A stretch of 6,351 nucleotides of DNA from Candidatus Woesearchaeota archaeon (GCA_019322855.1 JAHWIA010000052.1:1-6351), one strand, 5' to 3'. Shown: positions 1 to 5,259, counted from the first letter of the stretch. The notes: generated from the letters alone by a model not told the origin. Numbers and translations are program-made.

Positions 1-1099
1 CTTGTATTGTGTTATAGCTATAGTATCTCAGGTTTCTTATCAATGCCTGTCCAGGACATGCAGGATAATCAACACCGTCGTAATCTCCGTTCAAGTAGCA
101 TTGATCAACAGATGTAATCTTTGGCCTTAGCTCAAATTTGCCGTCCCTGCAGATCTCGTGCGCAACAGGAACATAATTCTTTGATTGTATCTCATTGTTC
201 TGGCAATAGTATTCGACCAGGTTTGTTCCTGCACAATAATCAGTGAAGCTTGTATTGCCTTTTGTGGTGGTTCCTTTCTGGGTAGGATCGTCTCCGCCGT
301 CATTCTGCACGCAGGCATTTGGATCCGGCGTGTAAGGAGTGACGTCGATTGTTATTGTGTCTGTACCTGTTGCAGTGTCACTGTCAGTAACAGTCAAAGT
401 AATGGTATGTGTGCCTGTTGACAAGACTGGATTGATGCTGTTCCCGCTGCCAAGGTCTCCGTCAATGTCAGATGACCATGTCAATGAGTTTCCTGATAAT
501 GTGCCGTCTTCAGGATCTGTTCCTGTTCCTGTAATCGTGACTGCTGCACCTTCTACCACAGTGATTCCGCTCGCCGGCGCAGTTATCTGTGCAGTTGGAG
601 GTTGGTTCAGTCCAGGCTGTTCAATATCGAATATAACTAATTTCCATCTGCCCTGGCTGCAATCGAATGTATTTGCGCCCATGTCAGTACATGTATAACC
701 AATTGCGAAATTATGACCATAAACAAAGGTGTTCAAATCTACATTTATTGCTGCGTTTCCGCTGTTCAAGCACCATTGGCTTCCAGCTACTGGTGTACAG
801 GACGAGGTTACTGGCACCCAGCTGTTCGCATTGTTTAAGAAGTAAAACGTGTTCCATACATAGTCATCAGTCGCAGCCAAAGTTGCAGATGCGCTTCCTG
901 TTGCGTCTAATGTGAAAGTATCTGGATTTAATGCTAGTTTTCCATCTGGAGCTGTTGCCCAGTCAGGATAGAAGATAGTTGCTCTTCCGATAGGTCCGCC
1001 GAATGCCTGCGGCGGCGGCGGCAGGACCTGCACCTGGCAGCCTATTATGAAAATTACTAAAAATACTGGAATTAGAATGAATGCTAAATTTCTCCTCAT
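1..1099 (-). CDS. Secreted lipoprotein with PKD/Ig-like domain and Cys-rich repeat (partial, 3' end beyond window)
   Basis: This frame is open from an ATG at 1099 to the left edge, giving 366 codons with no stop, so the C-terminus is missing. Residues 1-20 form a signal peptide (MRRN, then a hydrophobic run) ending in a lipobox-like I-I-G-C, so Cys21 is the probable lipidated residue. A short linker with PPPP (27-30) follows. Residues about 38-160 form a beta-rich domain with Cys101, 110, 137 and 147, ending in a W-K-L-V-I-F strand. Residues about 167-254 resemble a PKD/cadherin-like Ig fold (TDPEDGTLSG, then THTITLTVTD). Residues about 262-350 hold a Cys-rich segment (KGTTTKGNTS, EYYC) like repeats I recall from DPANN surface proteins. 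The Cys pairs suggest disulfides outside the cell. The start is supported by an AGGTGAT ribosome binding site and a TATA box. A role in surface attachment or cell contact is inference; the exact function is unknown. Confidence 0.85.
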   Translation of the reverse strand, partial: MRRNLAFILIPVFLVIFIIGCQVQVLPPPPQAFGGPIGRATIFYPDWATAPDGKLALNPDTFTLDATGSASATLAATDDYVWNTFYFLNNANSWVPVTSSCTPVAGSQWCLNSGNAAINVDLNTFVYGHNFAIGYTCTDMGANTFDCSQGRWKLVIFDIEQPGLNQPPTAQITAPASGITVVEGAAVTITGTGTDPEDGTLSGNSLTWSSDIDGDLGSGNSINPVLSTGTHTITLTVTDSDTATGTDTITIDVTPYTPDPNACVQNDGGDDPTQKGTTTKGNTSFTDYCAGTNLVEYYCQNNEIQSKNYVPVAHEICRDGKFELRPKITSVDQCYLNGDYDGVDYPACPGQALIRNLRYYSYNTIQ

Positions 1100-1103
1100 C
1101 AAT

Positions 1104-1110
1104 ATCACCT
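1104..1110 (-). promoter_or_regulatory. Ribosome binding site of the lipoprotein gene
   Basis: On the minus strand the sequence reads AGGTGAT, complementary to the usual archaeal 16S 3' end, four bases before the ATG at 1099. It decides this start over the TTG codon immediately upstream. Confidence 0.8.
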
Positions 1111-1146
1111 TTTTATAGTCTTATATCTGAAAATAAGAATCGCTCA

Positions 1147-1154
1147 TATATAAA
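1147..1154 (-). promoter_or_regulatory. TATA box of the lipoprotein gene
   Basis: On the minus strand the sequence reads TTTATATA, close to the archaeal TATA consensus. At the usual distance of about 25 nt, transcription would start near 1124 and give a leader of about 25 nt that contains the AGGTGAT site. It lies just past the stop codon of the SpoIIM-family gene, so the lipoprotein gene can be transcribed on its own, although read-through from that operon is possible because I see no strong T-rich terminator between them. Confidence 0.6.
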
Positions 1155-1170
1155 CGTTTGCTGTGTTTTC

Positions 1171-2136
1171 CTATCTAGACTTGCGTTTTCTCCAGTATTC
1201 GAAAAACACAACTCCGATTATGATGATTGCGGTGATTATCAGAATAATAAGCTTATTGTTGATGCAAACATTCAGCATGAACAAGGCCTTGCTTATCTTG
1301 ACTTCGATTATTGCTGCGAAAAGCAGGATGATTATTGCAAATACTAGTAAAAAAATGCTGCTCTTCAAGACTGGCCAGAATTTAGTGAAGCTGAACTTTT
1401 CCCTGACAATGGCTTTTGAAAGAACGCCTCCTGCAATAGCTGCCAATAGATAGCTTCCCACTTCTGGAATCATATGGAAGAACATTATTCCCAGGTTGCA
1501 GGCGATCAGGCTTGTCGAAGGTAAAAAACCAATGGCCTTGCCAGATTGTATGAGTATGACTCTTGCCAGTGCAGAAGCAAATATGCTTGCATTAAGTATT
1601 AGTATCAATAATGCGCCGCTTCCGTAGAAGAATGAAAGCGCGAAACAGATGAGCATGACTAGCAGATTGTTCTCAAAGATCATCACGATCTCGTTCTGCT
1701 GCTGCGGTATTGGCGGCGGAGGGATGCCTTCTAATTGCTCTGCGATCGCCAGATTTATTCCTGTCTCTCTGCCGTAAAGATTCTCTTCTGAAAAGACCAA
1801 TGTAGGATTCATCAGAGAAAGTATGAATAGTGTGATGAAAACTCCGATAAAGAAGTATATGAAGAAATCAATTATCGCTCTATGCCGTTGAAAAAAAGGC
1901 GCCTTTCCAATTATCTCTTCTCTTGTCTCGTATCTCAAAAGATAATAAACAGTCGGCAATGCCAATATTACTGTGAATAAGATAGTGCATATGCCGATGA
2001 ACTGATGCGAAGCTATCCTGTAGAACAAGACATAACTTGTCGCGAACGCAATTATTGTGAATATGACGCCTAAGAATAATGAGTAAGAAGCATTATGAAT
2101 TAATTTCTTTGTTGTAATGATTCGTTCAAAAACCAT
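1171..2136 (-). CDS. SpoIIM-family (DUF95) polytopic membrane protein
   Basis: This 321-residue protein is mostly hydrophobic, with about seven membrane segments (roughly residues 18-38, 46-67, 89-109, 156-188, 205-240, 258-280 and 296-313) and a basic C-terminal tail (WRKRKSR). The core from about 155 to 245 matches the SpoIIM/DUF95 pattern: FENNLLVMLICF, a Gly-rich FFYGSGALL segment, then HMIPEVGSYLLAAIAGG with the family's H-x-I-P-E signature. Between segments 3 and 4 lies a loop of about 45 residues, probably extracytoplasmic, with PPPPIPQQQ (139-147). In Bacillus, SpoIIM acts with SpoIID and SpoIIP in peptidoglycan remodelling; archaea lack that wall, so the function here is unknown and a membrane-organising or transport role is only a guess. 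The ATG lies 2 nt after the stop of the coiled-coil gene with no clear ribosome binding site, which suggests translational coupling. Confidence 0.8.
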   Translation of the reverse strand: MVFERIITTKKLIHNASYSLFLGVIFTIIAFATSYVLFYRIASHQFIGICTILFTVILALPTVYYLLRYETREEIIGKAPFFQRHRAIIDFFIYFFIGVFITLFILSLMNPTLVFSEENLYGRETGINLAIAEQLEGIPPPPIPQQQNEIVMIFENNLLVMLICFALSFFYGSGALLILILNASIFASALARVILIQSGKAIGFLPSTSLIACNLGIMFFHMIPEVGSYLLAAIAGGVLSKAIVREKFSFTKFWPVLKSSIFLLVFAIIILLFAAIIEVKISKALFMLNVCINNKLIILIITAIIIIGVVFFEYWRKRKSR

Positions 2137-2138
2137 TT

Positions 2139-2744
2139 TTATTTCAGATAGGTATAGGCTTTGTCTATCTGCTCCTGTGACCAGCCACTATCTATTAAGT
2201 GCTGGCACACTGCTTCATAGTCGTAGCCTTGCATCTTTGCCTTTCTTACAAAATCCACTAATTTTCTAGTATCAGGGTCGAAAGGTTTTGCTTTTGGCAT
2301 GCCAGGTTTTGTTTTCTTTGGCAGGATTTTGAACAAGATGAATATCAATAAAAGTACAATCACTGCGAGCGAAATGTAGAATGGATAATTAGGTTTCTTT
2401 TTTCTTGCTTCTGCCAGCTCTGTCGCTTGGTTTTGCAAGGTGCTCTGCAATTGCAATTTTTGCTGCTGCAATTGTTCTATACTATTTTGCAAGTTAATCT
2501 TTTCCTGCTCTAATCTTTGCACTTGAGTCTCGTACTGCTGTCTTTCAGCAGAAGTCAGTACGCTTTCAGGAACTTCCTCGCCAGGTTCTGCAGGAGGAGG
2601 GACTGCTTCTCCTGTTGTTCCGAAGCTTGGTGTTGCAGGCGGCGCAGGCAAGCTGTCTAGATCCTGGCCAACAGCCATGATTGAAAATAAGAATATGAAT
2701 AGTACAGAAATTATCAGGAAATAAGTCTTTCTAATCTTTCTCAC
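2139..2744 (-). CDS. Signal-peptide, coiled-coil, single-TM protein with C-terminal helical domain (partner of the SpoIIM-like protein)
   Basis: I do not recognise a named family. From the GTG at 2744 the product is 201 residues. Residues 1-26 are a signal peptide or anchor (basic VRKIRK, hydrophobic run, then AVGQ). Residues about 30-60 are Pro-rich (LPAPPATP, VPPPAEPGEEVPE). Residues about 65-113 form a Gln/Leu-rich coiled coil (VQRLEQEKINL, EQLQQQKLQL). Residues about 120-140 are a membrane segment, followed by a KKTK basic stop. The C-terminus (about 155-201, DYEAVCQHLIDSGWSQEQID) resembles short G-W-x-x-x-x-I helical domains common in DPANN and candidate-phylum proteins and is probably cytoplasmic. 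The only ATG in frame, at 2840, would overlap the divergent gene and read through the promoter region, so it is unlikely. GTG at 2744 is the only other canonical start, yet the GAGGTGA site overlaps it and is better placed for the ATT at 2735. It precedes the SpoIIM-like gene by 2 nt, so the two probably work together. Confidence 0.75.
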   Translation of the reverse strand: MRKIRKTYFLIISVLFIFLFSIMAVGQDLDSLPAPPATPSFGTTGEAVPPPAEPGEEVPESVLTSAERQQYETQVQRLEQEKINLQNSIEQLQQQKLQLQSTLQNQATELAEARKKKPNYPFYISLAVIVLLLIFILFKILPKKTKPGMPKAKPFDPDTRKLVDFVRKAKMQGYDYEAVCQHLIDSGWSQEQIDKAYTYLK

Positions 2745-2747
2745 CTC
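2741..2747 (-). promoter_or_regulatory. Ribosome binding site near the coiled-coil gene start
   Basis: On the minus strand the sequence reads GAGGTGA, a strong archaeal Shine-Dalgarno match. The in-frame GTG at 2744 lies inside it and so cannot use it, while the in-frame ATT at 2735 is five bases downstream of it. The next in-frame Met lies inside the hydrophobic part of the signal peptide and is too late. Confidence 0.55.
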
Positions 2748-2770
2748 TTTTTTATATTTAAATGGGATTG

Positions 2771-2781
2771 ATATTTTTAAA
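2771..2781 (-). promoter_or_regulatory. Candidate TATA box of the coiled-coil/SpoIIM operon
   Basis: The minus strand reads TTTAAAAATAT here, which predicts a transcript start near 2750 and a short leader holding the GAGGTGA site. A second match, TTTAAATATA at 2753-2762, would start transcription near 2731, past every plausible start codon, so it is less likely. A third, CATATAAAA near 2793-2800, would give a leader of about 30 nt. The choice is uncertain. Confidence 0.4.
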
Positions 2782-2790
2782 TCTATTGGT

Positions 2791-2799
2791 TTTTTATAT
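2791..2799 (+). promoter_or_regulatory. TATA box of the YdjM-like gene (leaderless)
   Basis: The plus strand reads TTTTTATAT, centred about 26-28 nt before the ATG at 2823. This is the normal distance from TATA box to transcript start in archaea, so the mRNA probably begins at or next to the start codon. The absence of any Shine-Dalgarno sequence before the ATG agrees with a leaderless transcript. Confidence 0.5.
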
Positions 2800-2822
2800 G
2801 TGTAAAGCTTTTTTATGATAAA

Positions 2823-3278
2823 ATGAATGCAAGAACACACCTGGCTTTTGGATTTTTGTTTGGTCTGCTTAGCTTGGCGTATCTTAAACCTAGTAATTAT
2901 ATAATTTATTTTGCAATAGTTTTGTTTGCAGCGCTACTACCTGACTGTGACCATCCAGACAGCAGCATCAATAAGAAAGTTCCTATATTCAAGGTATTTG
3001 CTTACATATTCAAGCACAGAGGTTTCTTCCATACTTTGTGGGTGCCGTTGGTTGTGTTCTTTCTTTTGTATAAGTTTGGCTATTATCAATATGGAGTTGC
3101 AGTTGCAGTGGGTTATGGTGCGCATCTATTGTCAGACGGCCTGACAAAGATGGGTGTGAATATCATACATCCTCTGAAACAATTGAGAGTGCAGGGTTTT
3201 GTCGAGACAGGAGGTTTGTTAGAACATCTGATTTTCGGTTTGGTTGTGATAGCTTGTGTCTTATTGTTGGTTTTCTAA
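2823..3278 (+). CDS. YdjM/DUF457-family membrane-bound putative metal-dependent hydrolase
   Basis: This complete 151-residue membrane protein has the PF04307 (LexA-binding, inner membrane-associated putative hydrolase) pattern. Likely metal ligands appear in order: His6 in N-A-R-T-H, Asp41, Asp43 and His44 in LLPDCDHPDS, His65 and His70 in KHRGFFHT, and His101 and Asp105 in GYGAHLLSDGLTKMG, followed by a late HPL (116-118). The length fits the small members of the family. Four to five hydrophobic segments (about 7-22, 26-40, 70-86, 89-105 and 133-151) place the histidines near the membrane surface. The family is related by motif to phospholipase C/phosphatase-like and S1/P1-type metal enzymes, but the substrate is unknown; lipid or phosphate-ester hydrolysis is inferred. 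It diverges from the coiled-coil/SpoIIM operon, with 78 nt between the two starts if GTG 2744 is used. The ATG at 2823 is the first good start and has a TATA box about 26 nt upstream. Confidence 0.85.
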   Translation: MNARTHLAFGFLFGLLSLAYLKPSNYIIYFAIVLFAALLPDCDHPDSSINKKVPIFKVFAYIFKHRGFFHTLWVPLVVFFLLYKFGYYQYGVAVAVGYGAHLLSDGLTKMGVNIIHPLKQLRVQGFVETGGLLEHLIFGLVVIACVLLLVF

Positions 3279-3318
3279 ATTTGCTGGCTAAAGATTATTA
3301 AATCTTGATTCCTAAGAA

Positions 3319-3420
3319 GATGTCATGGTCTTGGCACCACAATCCAAGCCATCAATCATCACCACTGGACATGTCTGAAACCACAGTATTTTGGGGGTAT
3401 ACGGCCTATAACCCTTTTCT
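3319..3420 (+). ncRNA. Possible small structured RNA (tentative)
   Basis: Hairpin A: GATG 3319-3322 pairs with CATC 3357-3360. Inside it, ATGG plus CTTGG (3325-3334, T3329 bulged) pairs with CCAAGCCAT (3344-3352) around a 9-nt loop. Hairpin B: GGG 3394-3396 pairs with CCC 3412-3414 and TATA 3398-3401 with TATA 3407-3410, with one G-A mismatch and a CGGCC loop; TTTTCTT follows directly, like a terminator. An AT-rich TTATTAAATC near 3296 could be a weak promoter. I match it to no known RNA family. It could equally be the 3' UTR of the YdjM-like gene or chance pairing. Confidence 0.25.
3393..3420 (+). terminator. Hairpin followed by a T-rich tract, terminator-like
   Basis: A stem of GGGG-TATA against TATA-ACCC with one mismatch is followed at 3415 by TTTTCTT. 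Archaeal termination depends mainly on the T tract, so this could end transcripts from the YdjM-like gene or from a small RNA before radA. Confidence 0.35.
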
Positions 3421-3458
3421 TGTATGTCATTGGCCACTGGTCATGCACCAGAACAGAG

Positions 3459-3466
3459 TTTAAATA
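3459..3466 (+). promoter_or_regulatory. TATA box of radA
   Basis: The sequence TTTAAATA matches the archaeal consensus and predicts a transcript start near 3488. That gives radA a leader of about 42 nt containing its ribosome binding site. Confidence 0.55.
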
Positions 3467-3484
3467 TGGTCCTGGGATATTTGA

Positions 3485-3508
3485 TTATGGCCTTGAAAAA
3501 GGCAATAA
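3485..3508 (+). promoter_or_regulatory. GAAA-tetraloop hairpin in the radA leader
   Basis: GCCTT (3490-3494) pairs with AAGGC (3499-3503) around a GAAA loop, a stable GNRA tetraloop. After one G-A mismatch the stem extends with TTAT (3485-3488) against ATAA (3505-3508). It sits at or near the predicted 5' end of the radA mRNA, upstream of the ribosome binding site and not covering it. Confidence 0.4.
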
Positions 3509-3517
3509 AAATTTAAA

Positions 3518-3524
3518 GAGGTGT
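3518..3524 (+). promoter_or_regulatory. Ribosome binding site of radA
   Basis: GAGGTGT lies seven bases before the ATG at 3531. It decides this start over the in-frame ATG at 3420, which would lie upstream of the TATA box and add 37 residues unlike any RadA. Confidence 0.8.
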
Positions 3525-3530
3525 ATATTT

Positions 3531-4553
3531 ATGGCAAACAAGAAGATTGAATCTGTACAGGAAATCTATGAAGAGGGGGTAGTTACTGAAGAACCTATAA
3601 ATGAGGAGGAGATTATAATCGAAAAAAAGGAAATGCAAGTGAGCGACCTGCCGGGTGTGGGGCCTGCAACTGTAGATAAATTGGCAAAAGCAGGTTTTGA
3701 TAATCTGATGTCAATAGCAGTAGCCAGTATTGGAGAATTGTGCGATGCGTCTGGTGTGACAGACGCTAATGCAAGAAAGATTATCCAGGCTGCAAGAGAA
3801 GGCCTTGACATGGGTTTTGAATCAGGAGACGCATTATTGAAAAGAAGAGAACGGGTAGAGAAAATCCAGCTGCCTTCCAAAGCATTGAATGAACTTTTAG
3901 GCGGAGGTTTTGAGACGGGCGCGATAATCGAAACTTTTGGACAATTTGGAAGCAGCAAGACACAGATTGCGCACCAGTTGGCTGTAAACTGCCAGTTGAC
4001 AGGCGGAACTGCTGTTTATATTGATACTGAGAATACTTTCAGGCCAGAAAGAATAAAGCAGATGGCAGAAGCATTGGACCTAGATCCGATTGAAGTCCTG
4101 AAAAAGATCAAGGTTGCAAGAGCATACAATAGCGATCACCAAATGTTATTGGGGGAGAAGGTTGAAGAATTGTGCAAGGACAAGAGCCAGAACGTGAAAG
4201 TCGTTATTGTCGACAGTCTGACTGCATTGTTCAGGGCAGAGTTTATCGGTCGAGGTACTTTGGCAACAAGACAGCAGAAGATCAACAGGCATATGAGAAC
4301 ACTAGCAAAGATCGCTGACACGTACAATGTTTGTATCTTTGTCACGAACCAAGTCATGGCAAAGCCAGACCAGTTCTTTGGCGATCCTACTGCTGCTATA
4401 GGCGGAAACATTGTCGGCCACAACAGCACGTTCAGAATATATCTGCGAAGAGGAAAGAAAGGTACCAGAGTTGCTAAATTGATTGACTCGCCAAATCTTG
4501 CAGAGAACGAGTGCGGGTTCCAGATAACAGAGAAAGGTATAGAAGATATTTGA
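3531..4553 (+). CDS. radA: DNA repair and recombination protein RadA
   Basis: This is a complete 340-residue archaeal RecA/Rad51-family recombinase, of normal length; it forms ATP-dependent filaments on single-stranded DNA and drives strand exchange. An acidic N-terminal tail (about 1-35, E-rich) precedes the helix-hairpin-helix domain (37-66, LPGVGPATVDKLAKAG). The linker has G-F-E-S-G-D-A-L-L-K-R-R (95-106), the polymerisation segment as in methanogen RadA. The ATPase core shows Walker A at 137-145 (GQFGSSKTQ), the YIDTENTFRPER segment (163-174), Walker B at 224-230 (VVIVDSL), the L1 region RGTLATRQQKINRHMRTL (241-258) and the L2 region NQVMAKPDQFFGDPTAAIGG (273-292). The C-terminus ends in the family's FQITEKGIEDI. 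The odd point is Ser142 where Walker A normally has Gly before Lys143; all other core motifs are intact, so the protein is probably active. It has its own promoter and converges directly on livF. Confidence 0.97.
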   Translation: MANKKIESVQEIYEEGVVTEEPINEEEIIIEKKEMQVSDLPGVGPATVDKLAKAGFDNLMSIAVASIGELCDASGVTDANARKIIQAAREGLDMGFESGDALLKRRERVEKIQLPSKALNELLGGGFETGAIIETFGQFGSSKTQIAHQLAVNCQLTGGTAVYIDTENTFRPERIKQMAEALDLDPIEVLKKIKVARAYNSDHQMLLGEKVEELCKDKSQNVKVVIVDSLTALFRAEFIGRGTLATRQQKINRHMRTLAKIADTYNVCIFVTNQVMAKPDQFFGDPTAAIGGNIVGHNSTFRIYLRRGKKGTRVAKLIDSPNLAENECGFQITEKGIEDI

Positions 4554-5258
4554 TTATCTTCCGCCGAAATAAATATTTTTAATTCTTTTATCTTTTAATA
4601 TTTTTTTCCCGCCTTTGAGCGCTATCTTGCCGTCTTCTAGAATGTAAGTTCTGTCTGCGATCTTTACTGCCTGTTTCGCATTCTGTTCAACAATGATTAT
4701 TGCAACCCCTTCCTTATTGATGGCTTTTATTCTGTCGAAAATTTCTTTCATTGCTTTTGGTGACAGTCCTAAGGAAGGTTCGTCCAAAAGAAGAAGTTCA
4801 GGGTTCTGCATCATTGCTCTTCCTATTGCCAGCATCTGCTGCTGGCCCCCGCTCAAGGTGAAAGCGAGCTGTTCCATCTTTTCTTTAAGAAATGGAAATT
4901 TATTATAGACGTCCTGCAAGTTTCTTTTGGTCAGTTCATGGTTCTTCATGACAAAAGCGCCCATCTCTAGATTTTCTCTCACTGTCATGTCATCAAAGAC
5001 CTGTCTTCCCTGGGGAACATAACTAACTCCTTCATAGATGAGTTCGTGCGTGGGCAGTTTCGTGATGTTCTTGCCCTTGAAAATTATTTTCCCTCCCTTT
5101 ATATCGCACAGGTTAAAGATGCTCTTCAATAGTGTAGATTTTCCAGAACCATTCGGACCTATGATGGCAACTATTTCTGCTGGCTTGACTTCTAAATCTA
5201 TCTTATGCAGAATTTCCATCTGGCCGTAGCCTGACTTAAGGTTTTTTATCTTTAGCAT
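4554..5258 (-). CDS. livF: Branched-chain amino acid ABC transporter ATP-binding protein LivF
   Basis: This complete 234-residue protein matches LivF in length and motifs; it is one of two cytoplasmic ATPases that power the LivHM permease. Walker A is GPNGSGKST (34-42), the Q-loop is VPQ (81-83), the signature is LSGGQQQ (135-141) and Walker B is LLLLDEPS (155-162). At the switch position it has VEQNAKQA (190-197), where most ABC ATPases have His; the same EQN is found in bacterial LivF, which supports LivF over LivG. The C-terminus FGGR resembles the family's YLGG ending. The ATG at 5258 lies 1 nt after the livG stop, with GGGAG inside the end of livG as a likely ribosome binding site; an ATG at 5357 would overlap livG by about 100 nt and is rejected. 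The stop abuts the radA stop with no gap. The substrate could be branched-chain amino acids or another HAAT substrate such as urea or amides. Confidence 0.93.
   Translation of the reverse strand: MLKIKNLKSGYGQMEILHKIDLEVKPAEIVAIIGPNGSGKSTLLKSIFNLCDIKGGKIIFKGKNITKLPTHELIYEGVSYVPQGRQVFDDMTVRENLEMGAFVMKNHELTKRNLQDVYNKFPFLKEKMEQLAFTLSGGQQQMLAIGRAMMQNPELLLLDEPSLGLSPKAMKEIFDRIKAINKEGVAIIIVEQNAKQAVKIADRTYILEDGKIALKGGKKILKDKRIKNIYFGGR
4576..4607 (+). terminator. T-rich terminator of radA inside livF
   Basis: On the plus strand, just past the radA stop, lie T runs of 5 (4576-4580), 4 (4586-4589), 4 (4593-4596) and 7 (4601-4607). Oligo-T tracts are the known intrinsic termination signal in archaea. 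On the other strand the same bases encode the Lys-rich C-terminal end of LivF (KKILKDKRIKN), so one stretch serves both genes. No comparable T tract is seen for the liv operon inside the radA 3' end. Confidence 0.55.
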
Positions 5259-5259
5259 C

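Larger units (their letters stand above)
3279..3530 (+). other. Intergenic region with hairpins and the radA promoter; no coding gene seen
   Basis: This 252-nt gap carries no convincing ORF, tRNA or rRNA. Seen in order on the plus strand: an AT-rich 6-bp hairpin just after the YdjM-like stop (3291-3306, AAGATT/AATCTT), a bulged 9-bp hairpin inside a longer one (3319-3360), a hairpin followed by TTTTCTT (3393-3420), a 5-bp hairpin (3437-3451, CTGGT/ACCAG), and then the radA TATA box, a leader hairpin and the ribosome binding site. The middle part is visibly richer in G and C than the AT-rich spacers elsewhere in the window, which suggests an RNA rather than plain spacer. Confidence 0.6.

Noticed and set aside
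185..915. Plus-strand open frames opposite the lipoprotein gene
   Set aside because: They are Cys/Val/Ser-rich shadows with no ribosome binding site or domain. The minus frame is continuous, with a signal peptide and recognisable domains.
2745..2840. N-terminal extension of the coiled-coil gene to the ATG at 2840
   Set aside because: It would overlap the divergent YdjM-like gene, run through the promoter region and put 32 Lys/Ile-rich residues before a clear signal peptide.
3305..3365. Possible C/D box guide RNA on the minus strand (GTGATGA at 3357-3363)
   Set aside because: A C-box-like sequence is present, but no CTGA D box follows at the right distance and no C'/D' pair is seen.
3390..3480. 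Possible tRNA in the radA upstream region
   Set aside because: No T-loop (GTTCRANNC) or matching acceptor stem could be found; the hairpins do not form a cloverleaf.
3420..3530. N-terminal extension of radA to an upstream in-frame ATG
   Set aside because: The extension crosses the TATA box and leader hairpin, is unlike RadA N-termini, and a good GAGGTG site precedes the ATG at 3531.
3813..3848. Altered FxxA polymerisation motif in RadA (F-E-S-G)
   Set aside because: Methanogen RadA such as that of Methanococcus voltae has a similar G-F-K-S-G-x-D-L-L-K, so this is a normal variant.
4668..4691. LivF lacks the switch histidine (E-Q-N at residues 191-193)
   Set aside because: Bacterial LivF has the same VEQNA motif; this is a family trait, not a defect.
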